Source: DATCSE01 sp036568605 (GTDB lineage Bacteria > Pseudomonadota > Gammaproteobacteria > Burkholderiales > Burkholderiaceae_C). Taken from it: a stretch of DNA of 5,906 nucleotides. This document shows positions 1 through 5,906 of this stretch, piece by piece; within the stretch, counting starts at the first letter, position 1, and each line of letters begins with the position of its first letter. The stretch is taken from positions 1 to 5,906 of the forward strand of contig DATCSE010000329.1 of assembly GCA_036568605.1 (NCBI GenBank). Reading direction: 5' to 3'. Below the pieces are notes generated by a model that saw only the letters and a program-made list of their open reading frames with translations, had not been told where the DNA came from and ran no database searches. Made by a program: the position numbers and the translations under genes.

Positions 1-747
1 GACAAGCTGGACCTGCGCGCCGTCGTCGGCGGCTCGGGCCGCATGACCTCGTACGACGAGCTGATGCTGGGCGACCCGCTGCTCGACTCGAACGGTGCGC
101 CGGTCACGCGCATCGAAGAGGGCGTGCGGGTGATCGCACGCCGGCCGGCGCTGGTCGACACCGCGGCCAGCGAAGGCGAGGCGCTGGGCCTCGCGCGCAA
201 GAGCCGCCTGATGGAGATCCTGTCCGGGCAGAACCTGATGTCGGGCACCGATGCCCGCACCGCGCACCCGACCCCGCCGTCCTCGGCGCCGGACCACAGC
301 AAGCTGCTGAACGCGGCCGAGAAGCGGCTGGTCGCCGAGTGGATGGACCTGGGCGGCAAGTACTACAACGACCCGTTCGACGCGAGCAACGGCGTGCGCC
401 AGTTGAAGGGGCTGAGCCAGCAGAGCTTCGAGGACCAGGTCTACCCGATCCTGAAAGCGAACTGCCTGGCCTGCCACGGCGCGAGCGGCTCCAGCGCGAC
501 CGGCACGCCGGCGCTGACCACCTCGTTCCGCAACAACCGTTTCGTGCTGACCGGCGGCGATCCCGAGGGCGACTTCAACGTCACGCTGACGATGATCACC
601 GACACCTGCAACGCGCCGTCGAACTACCTGCTGAAGAAGCCGTCGACGGCGCCGCATCCGACCGGCGCGGTCGGCGGCAGCGCGGTGCTGCCGGTGGGCA
701 GCGCCAACTACAACGCGATCGCCGCATGGATCTCGGGAGGCTGTTGA
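1..747 (+). CDS. c-type cytochrome, HzsA-related C-terminal part (5' end cut)
   Basis: The frame is open from base 1, so the gene starts upstream. The first internal ATG (43) has no ribosome binding site or signal peptide and is not taken as the start. The visible 248 residues contain a haem-attachment motif C155-L-A-C158-H159 after the segment 'VYPILKAN', and end with 'YNAIAAWISGGC'. The order of an upstream 'EWMDLGGKYYNDPFD' segment, a CxxCH, a Lys-Pro-containing loop and a C-terminal WI helix fits the class I cytochrome c-like end of proteins annotated as HzsA-related (hydrazine synthase alpha-like). That family name is from memory of similar proteins. Two more cysteines, C203 and the last residue C248, could form a disulfide. 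Expected location is the periplasm or outer membrane, with a role in electron transfer; the substrate is unknown. The next gene starts six bases after the stop. Actual hydrazine synthesis is not implied. Confidence 0.8.
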   Translation, partial: DKLDLRAVVGGSGRMTSYDELMLGDPLLDSNGAPVTRIEEGVRVIARRPALVDTAASEGEALGLARKSRLMEILSGQNLMSGTDARTAHPTPPSSAPDHSKLLNAAEKRLVAEWMDLGGKYYNDPFDASNGVRQLKGLSQQSFEDQVYPILKANCLACHGASGSSATGTPALTTSFRNNRFVLTGGDPEGDFNVTLTMITDTCNAPSNYLLKKPSTAPHPTGAVGGSAVLPVGSANYNAIAAWISGGC

Positions 748-752
748 CGAGC

Positions 753-1370
753 ATGGCGTTTCGGCTTTCTTCCTCCTGGGCCATCGTCCCGCTGGCGGTC
801 GCGTGCGTCGCGATCGCGAGCTGCGGCGGCGGCAGCAACTCGAACCCGCTGGACAACCCGGCCACGGTGCAGAACCCGCAGGGCAGCACCGGGCAGAAGC
901 TGTCGTTCGCGTACTTCCAGAAGTGCATCAACCCGATCTTCGTCGCGCAGCTGACCATCCCCGGGTCGACCGCGACCAACACCTGCGCCGGCTCGGGCTG
1001 CCACGACAACGCGACCGGCACCGGCGGGGCGTTTCGCGTCGTGCCGACCGCCACCGCGCTGAACGTGCTGGACCCGGCGAACACGCCCGACGTGATCCGC
1101 GCGAGCGACATGTACAAGAACTTCTACTCGGCGCAAGGCGAGGTCGTGCTGGGCTCGACCGCGCAGAGCCGCCTGCTCGCCAAGCCGCTGCTGCTCAACG
1201 TGCTGCACGGCGGCGGCCAGATCTTCGCGAGCGAGAGCGACCCGAACGCGGTGCTGATCAAGTACTGGATCAGCCACCCGGTGCCGCAAGGGCAGGACGA
1301 GTTCAGCACCGCGAGCTACAGCATGTTCACGCCGGCGGATCCGAACAGTGGGGCGTGCAATACGCAATGA
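753..1370 (+). CDS. lipoprotein with cytochrome c-like domain (CX4CH)
   Basis: A 205-residue protein. The start is ATG 753, giving a short n-region (MAFR), a hydrophobic core and the lipobox I21-A-S-C24, then a Gly/Ser/Asn linker. With Gly after the Cys it should go to the outer membrane. GGGAGG at 735-740 is the nearest Shine-Dalgarno, 12 bases away, which is long; an in-frame TTG at 744 is a weaker alternative. The body has the motif C78-A-G-S-G-C83-H84, a CX4CH instead of the usual CXXCH, preceded by 'INPIF' and followed by 'LLAKPLLLNVLHGGG' and 'LIKYWIS'. This order is common in planctomycete-type and related cytochrome c domains, where spaced motifs such as CxxxGCH occur. I infer a surface or periplasm-facing electron-transfer lipoprotein partnering the cytochrome just upstream. 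Haem binding itself is not proven. Its stop overlaps the next start as ATGA. Confidence 0.85.
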   Translation: MAFRLSSSWAIVPLAVACVAIASCGGGSNSNPLDNPATVQNPQGSTGQKLSFAYFQKCINPIFVAQLTIPGSTATNTCAGSGCHDNATGTGGAFRVVPTATALNVLDPANTPDVIRASDMYKNFYSAQGEVVLGSTAQSRLLAKPLLLNVLHGGGQIFASESDPNAVLIKYWISHPVPQGQDEFSTASYSMFTPADPNSGACNTQ

Positions 1371-2260
1371 ACAACAACGACTGTCTCGGCTCGCTCGCCC
1401 CTCACCCCAACCCTCTCCCCAGAGGGGAGAGGGAGTCTGGTCCCCTCTCCCTCTGGGAGAGGGCTAGGGTGAGGGCCAACGCGTACCTCAGTCTCCTCGC
1501 CGTCGCGCTCCTCCTCGCCATCCCCCACGCCCGGGCCGCCGACCCCGAGCCCGCCCAGCTCCCGACCGCGATCGCCCCGGCCCGCCCCGACATCGAACGC
1601 GTGCAGATCGCCGACCCCTACATCGAACTGCACACCGGCCCGGGCCGCGGCTTCCCGGTCTTCTACGTCGCGCCGCGCAACGAGTGGATCGAGATCGAGC
1701 TGCGCCACACCGACTGGTTCCGCGTGCGCACCGAGGACGGCAAGGTCGGCTGGGTGCACCGCACGCAGCTCGAGACCACGCTGGTCGCCGGCGGCGCGCG
1801 CAAGAGCTTCCGCGACATCCTGCTCGACGACTACCTCGCCCGCCGCGTGCAGCTGGGCGTCGCCTGGGGCCACTTCAAGTCCGAGCCCATGCTCAAGCTG
1901 TGGACCAGCTACCGGATGTCCGAGACGTTGAGCATCGAGGGCACCGTCGGCCAGGTCCAGGGCGTGTTCTCGGGCACCGACTTCTGGCACGTCAACGTGC
2001 TCGCCGAGCCGTGGTCGGACCGGCGCGTCTCGCCGTTCTTCGCGATCGGCGTCGGCAAGTTCAAGAACTTCCCGAACCAGAGCCTGGTCGGCGCGCAGAC
2101 CACCGACGCGAAGCTCCTGAACGCGAGCCTGGGCGTGCGCTACTACATCACCGACCGCTTCATCGCACGCGCCGACTACTCGCTGTACACGGCCAACGTC
2201 AGCGACCAGCGCTCGACCGAATACCGCGCATGGACGCTAGGCGTTTCGTTCTTCTTCTGA
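1367..2260 (+). CDS. SH3b-domain outer-membrane beta-barrel protein
   Basis: From ATG 1367, which overlaps the previous stop (ATGA), the product has 297 residues. Residues about 11-37 are encoded by a palindromic repeat. The signal peptide core 'AYLSLLAVALLLAI' then ends at A-R-A57, so the signal would be unusually long. An in-frame GTG at 1469, inside the repeat, would give a normal 23-residue signal peptide (263-residue precursor) and may be the real start. The longer form is listed because of the stop/start overlap. Residues about 78-136 form a bacterial SH3 domain ('ELHTGPGRGFPVFY', then 'WFRVRTEDGKVGWVHRTQL'). Residues about 155-297 show alternating beta strands and end in 'LGVSFFF', a C-terminal Phe signature of outer-membrane barrels, probably eight strands. 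The likely role is an envelope anchor with the periplasmic SH3b contacting peptidoglycan or a partner; this is inference. The mature part lacks cysteine. Confidence 0.88.
   Translation: MNNNDCLGSLAPHPNPLPRGERESGPLSLWERARVRANAYLSLLAVALLLAIPHARAADPEPAQLPTAIAPARPDIERVQIADPYIELHTGPGRGFPVFYVAPRNEWIEIELRHTDWFRVRTEDGKVGWVHRTQLETTLVAGGARKSFRDILLDDYLARRVQLGVAWGHFKSEPMLKLWTSYRMSETLSIEGTVGQVQGVFSGTDFWHVNVLAEPWSDRRVSPFFAIGVGKFKNFPNQSLVGAQTTDAKLLNASLGVRYYITDRFIARADYSLYTANVSDQRSTEYRAWTLGVSFFF
1397..1477. repeat. palindromic double-hairpin repeat element, copy 1
   Basis: An 81-base element. Outer arms 1397-1419 and 1455-1477 are inverted repeats matching at 20 of 23 positions. Inside, 1411-1433 is a perfect 10-bp hairpin (CCCTCTCCCC/GGGGAGAGGG, loop AGA) and 1443-1463 a perfect 9-bp hairpin (CCCTCTCCC/GGGAGAGGG, loop TCT). 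The whole can form two stem-loops or one long cruciform. Its translation in this frame ('PHPNPLPRGERE', 'LWERARVRA') is a familiar signature of dispersed REP-like repeats in beta- and gammaproteobacteria. The length is a multiple of three and the frame stays open. No target duplication or transposase is visible nearby. Mobilisation by a RAYT-type transposase elsewhere is an inference. Confidence 0.9.
1455..1471 (+). promoter_or_regulatory. candidate repeat-borne RBS and GTG start for the SH3b/barrel gene
   Basis: GGGAGAGGG (1455-1463), the 3' arm of the second hairpin, contains GGAG and GAGG and lies five bases before an in-frame GTG at 1469-1471. Starting there gives 'MRANAYLSLLAVALLLAIP', a standard signal peptide. 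The upstream ATG at 1367 has no good Shine-Dalgarno. The site would be hidden when the hairpin folds, which could make initiation depend on ribosomes arriving from the previous gene. Function is inferred only. Confidence 0.45.
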
Positions 2261-2286
2261 TGATGACCGGATCGAGATACAACACC

Positions 2287-2946
2287 ATGACCCACCCGAT
2301 TCTTCGCGGCGCTTCACTGGCAACTGCTTGTGCCGCTTTTTATGCCGTCGTCGGCGTCGCGCAGGCGCAGACCGCGCAGACGCCGCCGGCCAACGAGCAG
2401 GTCGTCGTGCCGCAGGTCGACCGCCGCGACATCCAGGTGCCCAAGTTCCCGTCGAACGATTTCGAGATGGGCCTGTTCGCCGGCACCTACGCGACGCAGA
2501 ACTTCGGCACCAGCGCGGTCGGCGGGCTGAAGGTCGGCTACCACATCACCGAGGATTTCTTCGTCGAAGGCGTCTACGCGCAGACCAAGGTCAGCGACGA
2601 GCAGTTCCGCCAGATCCTGCCGAGCGGCGTGTTCGAGGAGGAGAAGGAAAAGCTCAGCTACTACAACCTCTCGATCGGCTACAACGTGCTGCCCGGCGAG
2701 ATCTTTATCGGCTCCAAGCACGCGAAGCCGTCGCAGCTGTACCTGATCGCCGGCGTCGGCAGCACCAAGTTCGCCGACCAGCGACGCGCGACCTACAACG
2801 TCGGCTTCGGCTTCCGCGTGTTCCTGACCGACCGCGTCTCGCTGCAGCTCGACATGCGCGACCACATCTTCTCGCTGGACCTGCTGGGCAAGCGCCAGAG
2901 CACGCAGAACCTCGAGCTGACCGGCGGCTTCGCGGTGTTCTTCTGA
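2287..2946 (+). CDS. small outer-membrane beta-barrel protein
   Basis: A 219-residue protein from ATG 2287. The signal peptide ('MTHPILRGASLATACAAFYA') ends at A-Q-A27, and the mature protein starts with Gln. In-frame ATGs at 2260 (overlapping the previous stop as TGATG) and 2263 would add eight or nine polar residues; ribosome binding sites are weak for all three, and 2287 is chosen for the more compact signal peptide. After a Pro/Gln-rich linker (residues 28-57) come amphipathic beta strands: 'FEMGLFAGTYATQNFG', 'VGGLKVGYHITEDFFVEGVY', 'LSYYNLSIGYNVLPGE' and 'LYLIAGVGSTKF'. It ends 'LELTGGFAVFF' with terminal Phe. The 'RDHIFSLDLLG...N.EL..G' ending resembles the outer membrane beta-barrel family I remember as TIGR04565. 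It shares this plan with the preceding gene's barrel but has no SH3b. Probably an eight-strand structural or partner-binding barrel; no pore or ligand can be assigned. Confidence 0.88.
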   Translation: MTHPILRGASLATACAAFYAVVGVAQAQTAQTPPANEQVVVPQVDRRDIQVPKFPSNDFEMGLFAGTYATQNFGTSAVGGLKVGYHITEDFFVEGVYAQTKVSDEQFRQILPSGVFEEEKEKLSYYNLSIGYNVLPGEIFIGSKHAKPSQLYLIAGVGSTKFADQRRATYNVGFGFRVFLTDRVSLQLDMRDHIFSLDLLGKRQSTQNLELTGGFAVFF

Positions 2947-2957
2947 GGGAGCCGAGC

Positions 2958-3454
<497 letters not shown>

Positions 3455-3458
<4 letters not shown>

Positions 3459-3793
3459 GGAGCCGCCGTCGCGACAACCCTCACCCCATCCCTCTCCCGC
3501 AAGCGGGAGAGGGGGCAAGCGCTCGACTCCCTCTCCCGCTTGCGGGAGAGGGCCGGGGTGAGGGTGCGCGCATTCCGCTCGTCACGCTGCTCGCAATCGC
3601 CATGCTCGGCGGCTGCGCGATCAAGCCGATCGAGCCGTGGGTCAAGCCGTACGAACGCGAGAAGCTCGCGGATCCGATCATGCAGTTCCAGCGCGATGCG
3701 CTGGCGGAAAAGCATCGCGAGCATGTGCGCGATGTGCGCGAGGGTGCGCGTGGGGCGACGGGGGTGCAGGGAGGTGGCTGTGGCTGCAATTGA
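3455..3793 (+). CDS. DUF4266 lipoprotein with CGCN tail and repeat-expanded signal peptide
   Basis: A 112-residue precursor. The start ATG 3455 overlaps the tlpA-like stop (ATGA) and has GGGAG (3442-3446) eight bases upstream. The lipobox is L51-G-G-C54 after the core 'IPLVTLLAIAM'. Mature residues 54-112 run 'CAIKPIEPWVKPYEREKLAD', then 'MQFQRDALAEKHREHVRDVR', and end 'GGGCGCN', the hallmark of small DUF4266 lipoproteins as I recall them. The signal is abnormally long because residues 9-37 come from a palindromic repeat. Without them the leader would be 'MRSRRRDN' joined to 'ARIPLVTLLAIAMLGGC', a normal lipoprotein signal, and the precursor would be 83 residues. No in-frame ATG, GTG or TTG lies between the repeat and the hydrophobic core, so the repeat must be translated. 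Function is unknown. The terminal C109-G-C111 could bind metal or be a redox site serviced by the adjacent thioredoxin (inference). Confidence 0.9.
3478..3564. repeat. palindromic double-hairpin repeat element, copy 2 (inside DUF4266 signal region)
   Basis: An 87-base element related to the copy at 1397-1477. Outer arms 3478-3500 and 3542-3564 match at 21 of 23 inverted positions. Two internal perfect 11-bp inverted repeats, 3490-3513 and 3529-3552 (CCCTCTCCCGC with GCGGGAGAGGG, centres AA and TT), can form twin hairpins. The peptide read through it ('PHPIPLPQAGEG', 'LPLPLAGEGRGEG') is a recurrent translation of this repeat family in databases. It is exactly 29 codons and lies 20 bases after the start codon of the DUF4266 gene. 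No flanking target duplication is evident. Confidence 0.92.
3768..3782 (+). promoter_or_regulatory. strong Shine-Dalgarno and GTG inside the end of the DUF4266 gene
   Basis: AGGGAGG (3768-3774) lies five bases before GTG 3780, which is in frame with the DUF3570 gene and overlaps the DUF4266 stop by 14 bases. Starting here would add 83 residues, mostly repeat-encoded, ahead of the signal peptide. The match may also be a by-product of the Gly codons for the GGGCGCN tail. It may be the ancestral DUF3570 start, displaced by the repeats that follow. Confidence 0.45.
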
Positions 3794-3827
3794 GCGCAAC
3801 AACTTCGCCAGTCCTGAGCGCACCCAT

Positions 3828-3903
3828 CCCGTTCGCCCTGAGCCTGTCGAAGGGCCTGGTGCCAGGACTGCACGAGGGCTTCGACAAGCTCAGCCCGAAC
3901 GGG
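3828..3903. repeat. dispersed palindromic repeat, tandem copy A
   Basis: A 76-base element. The 28-base arms 3828-3855 and 3876-3903 are imperfect inverted repeats (23 of 28 paired) around a 20-base loop with its own small palindrome CTGG-TG-CCAG. The core GCCCTGAGCCTGTCGAAGGG and its partner read as 'PFALSLSKG', 'RPEPVEG' or 'FDKLSPNG' in different frames, peptides commonly seen where this repeat interrupts proteobacterial genes. It is unrelated in sequence to the repeats at 1397 and 3478. Confidence 0.92.
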
Positions 3904-3929
3904 TGTGGGGGGTGCAACGGGATCCCATT

Positions 3930-4005
3930 CCCGTTCGCCCTGAGCCTGTCGAAGGGCCTGGTGCCTGGACTGCACGAGGGCTTCGACAAGCTCGGCCCGA
4001 ACGGG
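3930..4005. repeat. dispersed palindromic repeat, tandem copy B
   Basis: A second copy of the element at 3828-3903, identical at 74 of 76 positions (one change in the loop, one in the right arm), starting exactly 102 bases (34 codons) downstream. The 26-base spacer 3904-3929 is not itself repeated before copy A. Arms are 3930-3957 and 3978-4005. With copy A it fills most of the 235-base gap between the DUF4266 stop and the DUF3570 ATG. The near-identity suggests recent duplication or paired insertion. Confidence 0.92.
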
Positions 4006-4028
4006 TGTCGGGTGTGCACTCCGATCGA

Positions 4029-5126
4029 ATGTTGCGGCGCCTCCTCACCGCCCTCAGCAGCCTCCTCGGCGGCATCTTCGCGCTCGCCCCGCACGCTGCC
4101 CGCGCCGTCGACCTCCCACCCGACAACGCCGAGGCGATGTTCCACTCGTACCACGGCGGCGGCGTCACCGCGAACGGTCCGGCGCTGCTGGTGCGCAAGA
4201 ACATCGCCGACAAGGTCTCGCTGGGCGCGACCTACTACGTCGACTCGGTCAGCAACGCGTCCATCGACGTCGTGACCACCGCGAGCCCGTACCGCGAGAC
4301 CCGCACCGAGTACGGCCTGTCGGCCGACTACGTGTACCGCGACTCGAAGATCACGCTGGCGACCTCCAGCTCCAGCGAGCCCGACTACAAGGCCAACAGC
4401 GTCAGCCTGGACATCGCGCAGGAGACCTTCGGCGGCATGACCACCGTGAACCTGGGCTTCACGCGCGGCTCCGACACGGTCGGCAAGCACGATTCGCCCG
4501 AGTTCGCCGACGACGCGAAGCACTGGCAGTACCGCCTGGGCGTCACGCAGATCCTGACGACGCGCTGGATCGCGAGCGGCAACTTCGAGATCCTGTCCGA
4601 CGACGGCTTCCTCGGAAGCCCGTACCGCGTCGCGCGCGTGTTCGGCGCCGCGGTGCCCGAGCGCAACCCGCGCACGCGCTCGGCGCGCGCGCTGAAGTTC
4701 CGCGTGATCGGCGACCTGGGCTCGCGCGATTCGATCCAGGCCGGCTACCGCTACTTCTGGGACACCTGGGCGATCAAGGCCCATACGCTGGACCTGCAGT
4801 ACAGCCGCTACTTCGGCGACGCGTGGCTGGCCGATGCGACCTTGCGCTACTACAAGCAGTCGCACGCGCTGTTCTACAGCGACAACGCGACCACCGAGAC
4901 GACCTACGTCTCGCGCAACCGCCAGCTCAGCAGCTTCAACTCGATCGGCCTGGGCGCGCGCGTGGCCTACACGGTCAAGAAGGTGCCGGGGCAGTACGAC
5001 ATCAAGCTGAACGGCGCCTACGAGTACGTGCGCTTCAAGTTCGACGACTTCACCGACCTGCGCACCGGCAGCCTGTATTCGTACAACGCCGGCGTGCTGC
5101 AGCTTTTCCTGTCGGCCAACTTCTGA
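4029..5126 (+). CDS. DUF3570 outer-membrane beta-barrel protein
   Basis: A 365-residue protein from ATG 4029, chosen because it begins a textbook signal peptide (MLRRLLTALSS... ending A-A-R-A26). It has no clear Shine-Dalgarno. The frame is open further upstream through the tandem repeats to GTG 3780, which does have one (448 residues). In-frame GTGs at 4005 and 4014 are also possible. The family hallmark 'YHGGGVTANGP' is at residues 41-51, followed by 'LLVRKNIADKVSLGATYYVD' and 'SIDVVTTASPY'. Later come 'LSDDGFLGSPYRVAR', 'AGYRYFWDTWAIKAHTLDL', 'LRYYKQSHALFYSD' and a final 'VLQLFLSANF' with terminal Phe. Repeated aromatic amphipathic strands indicate a large barrel. There is no cysteine in the mature chain. 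DUF3570 genes often follow DUF4266 genes; the joint function is unknown, perhaps an outer-membrane partner of the lipoprotein. Confidence 0.93.
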   Translation: MLRRLLTALSSLLGGIFALAPHAARAVDLPPDNAEAMFHSYHGGGVTANGPALLVRKNIADKVSLGATYYVDSVSNASIDVVTTASPYRETRTEYGLSADYVYRDSKITLATSSSSEPDYKANSVSLDIAQETFGGMTTVNLGFTRGSDTVGKHDSPEFADDAKHWQYRLGVTQILTTRWIASGNFEILSDDGFLGSPYRVARVFGAAVPERNPRTRSARALKFRVIGDLGSRDSIQAGYRYFWDTWAIKAHTLDLQYSRYFGDAWLADATLRYYKQSHALFYSDNATTETTYVSRNRQLSSFNSIGLGARVAYTVKKVPGQYDIKLNGAYEYVRFKFDDFTDLRTGSLYSYNAGVLQLFLSANF

Positions 5127-5140
5127 CCGCAAGGCCCGCC

Positions 5141-5731
5141 ATGTTGTTGTTGCCCTCTCTGTTTTCACGCCGCGTCCTCCTGATCGCAGCGCTGGTGTTC
5201 GCCGGCACCGCGGCGCGAGCCGCGGATGCGACCGCATCCGCCCTGGTCGCGGCGGCGCCGGCGAGCGCCGCCAGCGCGCCCGTCGCCGCCACGCTGGACG
5301 GCCGCATCCAGGACGTGAAGAGCGACGTGATCAAGCTCAACCGCGACCTGCTGGTGCTCGAGGAGGAGCTGCTGTTCCCGGCGAACACGCAGGTCGCGCT
5401 GTTCGTCTCGATGGACGTGGGCAAGATGTTCGAGCTCGACTCGGTGCAGATCAAGCTCGACGACAAGATGGTCTCGAGCTACCTCTACACGCCCGCGGAA
5501 GTGGCCGCACTGCATCGCGGCGGCGTGCAGCGCGTCTACCTCGGCAACCTGCGCACCGGCGAGCACGAGCTGGTCGCGTTCTTCACCGGCAAGGGCCCGC
5601 ACGACCGCGACTACAAGCGCGGCGCGACCGTGAAGTTCGAGAAGGGCAGCGACCCGAAGTACATCGAGCTGCGCATCAAGGATTCGATGGGCAAGCTGCA
5701 ACCCGAGTTCGACGTCAAGGTCTGGCAGTGA
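5141..5731 (+). CDS. exported coiled-coil protein of the family often mislabelled 'AraC regulator'
   Basis: A 196-residue protein. ATG 5141 has AAGG (5131-5134) six bases upstream and lies 14 bases after the DUF3570 stop. The signal peptide has R10-R11, a hydrophobic core and 'AARA27' before the cut. An Ala/Pro linker (30-50) leads to a helix at about 52-78 with perfect heptads: I56, V63, L70, L77 and L52, V59, L66, L73. This predicts a dimeric or trimeric coiled coil. The rest is a beta-rich domain ('TQVALFVSMDVG', 'FELDSVQIKLDDKMVSSYLY', 'VQRVYLGNLRTGEHELVAFF', 'YKRGATVKFEKGSDPKYIEL') resembling an immunoglobulin-like sandwich. I recall close relatives carrying the automatic name 'AraC family transcriptional regulator', but no helix-turn-helix is visible and the signal peptide puts it in the periplasm. 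No cysteine. It may be a periplasmic adaptor for the barrels (inference). Confidence 0.88.
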   Translation: MLLLPSLFSRRVLLIAALVFAGTAARAADATASALVAAAPASAASAPVAATLDGRIQDVKSDVIKLNRDLLVLEEELLFPANTQVALFVSMDVGKMFELDSVQIKLDDKMVSSYLYTPAEVAALHRGGVQRVYLGNLRTGEHELVAFFTGKGPHDRDYKRGATVKFEKGSDPKYIELRIKDSMGKLQPEFDVKVWQ

Positions 5732-5906
5732 GTCGTTCGCTTCCTCGCTCGGTCAAGCGCAGGCGCCGGCTGAACCTGGTCGCCGCGCTCATCACGCTGG
5801 GCGCGCTGCTGGCGCTGGGCGTGCTGAACGGCGCGCGCGCGGCCGAGCCGGCGCCCGCGCACGAGATCCGCGACCCGCACTACGGCGACGCGCTGTTCCA
5901 TTTCTT
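5728..5906 (+). CDS. N-terminus of an exported protein, probably TPR-type (3' end cut)
   Basis: The GTG start at 5728 overlaps the previous stop (GTGA), with AAGG (5717-5720) seven bases upstream. The frame is open to the window edge, 59 codons. The N-terminus is strongly basic (SRSLPRSVKRRRR), followed by a hydrophobic stretch 'LNLVAALITLGALLALGVL' and 'NGARAAEPAPAHEIRDP', so a signal peptide with cleavage at A-R-A is likely. The sequence after it, 'RDPHYGDALFHFF', resembles the beginning of large periplasmic tetratricopeptide-repeat proteins that I recall next to the preceding gene family. This is a recognition from memory, and no TPR motif is inside the window. Coupled translation with the preceding gene suggests that the two products act together. 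Confidence 0.75.
   Translation, partial: MSRSLPRSVKRRRRLNLVAALITLGALLALGVLNGARAAEPAPAHEIRDPHYGDALFHF

Noticed and set aside
1..747. Hydrazine synthase activity (anammox-like metabolism)
   Set aside because: Only a C-terminal cytochrome-like segment is visible. HzsA-related proteins are widespread in bacteria that do not make hydrazine, and nothing else in the window supports anammox.
803..1366. Upstream extension of the SH3b/barrel reading frame, and similar frame extensions upstream of later genes
   Set aside because: These parts are out-of-frame readings of the preceding genes with Arg-rich low-complexity peptides. Real starts are indicated by signal peptides and stop/start overlaps.
1411..1463. 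Rho-independent terminator
   Set aside because: The hairpins have no following T-run, lie within a reading frame and are followed at once by a co-directional gene. They are parts of a repeat element.
3723..3750. Short tandem repeat of ATGTGCGCG (two copies plus a degenerate third)
   Set aside because: It encodes the charged helix 'HVRDVREGARG' of the DUF4266 protein. It is too short and degenerate to treat as a separate element in such GC-rich DNA.
3828..4005. CRISPR-like array
   Set aside because: There are only two units of 76 bases, each internally palindromic, with one 26-base spacer and no cas genes. The sequence matches a known kind of dispersed palindromic repeat.
3678..5237. Long open frame on the minus strand (519 codons), and other minus-strand frames throughout
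   Set aside because: They mirror well-supported + strand genes, are rich in Arg/Ala/Val/Gly as expected of GC-rich antisense frames, and show no signal peptide, domain or ribosome binding site.

Overview
The window is very GC-rich, tightly packed and coded on one strand. It looks like a proteobacterial chromosome, most likely Burkholderiales-like (Betaproteobacteria), although a gammaproteobacterium such as a Xanthomonadales relative cannot be excluded. The evidence is the codon bias, the gene families and two kinds of dispersed palindromic repeat typical of these groups. No rRNA, tRNA, CRISPR array, transposase or integrase is visible.

The window is the middle of one long + strand operon of nine genes, and both ends are cut. 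In order they are: (1) the C-terminal part of a c-type cytochrome resembling HzsA-related proteins, with CxxCH; (2) a lipoprotein with a related cytochrome-like domain and a CX4CH haem motif; (3) an SH3b plus outer-membrane beta-barrel protein; (4) a second small outer-membrane beta-barrel; (5) a TlpA-type periplasmic thioredoxin with WCGPC; (6) a DUF4266 lipoprotein ending in GGGCGCN; (7) a DUF3570 outer-membrane protein; (8) a signal-peptide protein with a perfect-heptad coiled coil, a family often labelled 'AraC regulator' although it has no DNA-binding domain; (9) the start of an exported protein resembling the TPR protein that usually follows gene 8. Genes overlap by ATGA or GTGA, or are separated by a few bases, except where repeats lie. 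No promoter or terminator is visible inside, so the operon starts and ends outside the window.

Every gene whose N-terminus is present carries a signal peptide or lipobox, so the whole cluster works in the envelope. Two probable haem proteins, one thioredoxin, a Cys-tailed lipoprotein and three barrels suggest a periplasm/outer-membrane redox or metal-handling system. The TlpA protein could keep the haem-binding cysteines and the CGC tail of the DUF4266 protein reduced. The substrate and overall reaction cannot be read from the sequence.

The most striking feature is structural. Three of the gene junctions carry palindromic repeat elements close to start codons: a double hairpin at 1397-1477 (start of gene 3), a related double hairpin at 3478-3564 inside the lipoprotein signal region of the DUF4266 gene, and a tandem pair of an unrelated palindrome at 3828-4005 before DUF3570. 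All keep the reading frame open. The 3478-3564 copy has no usable start codon after it, so it must be translated as part of the signal peptide. The 1397-1477 copy contains a Shine-Dalgarno-like stretch and an in-frame GTG that could act as the start of gene 3.
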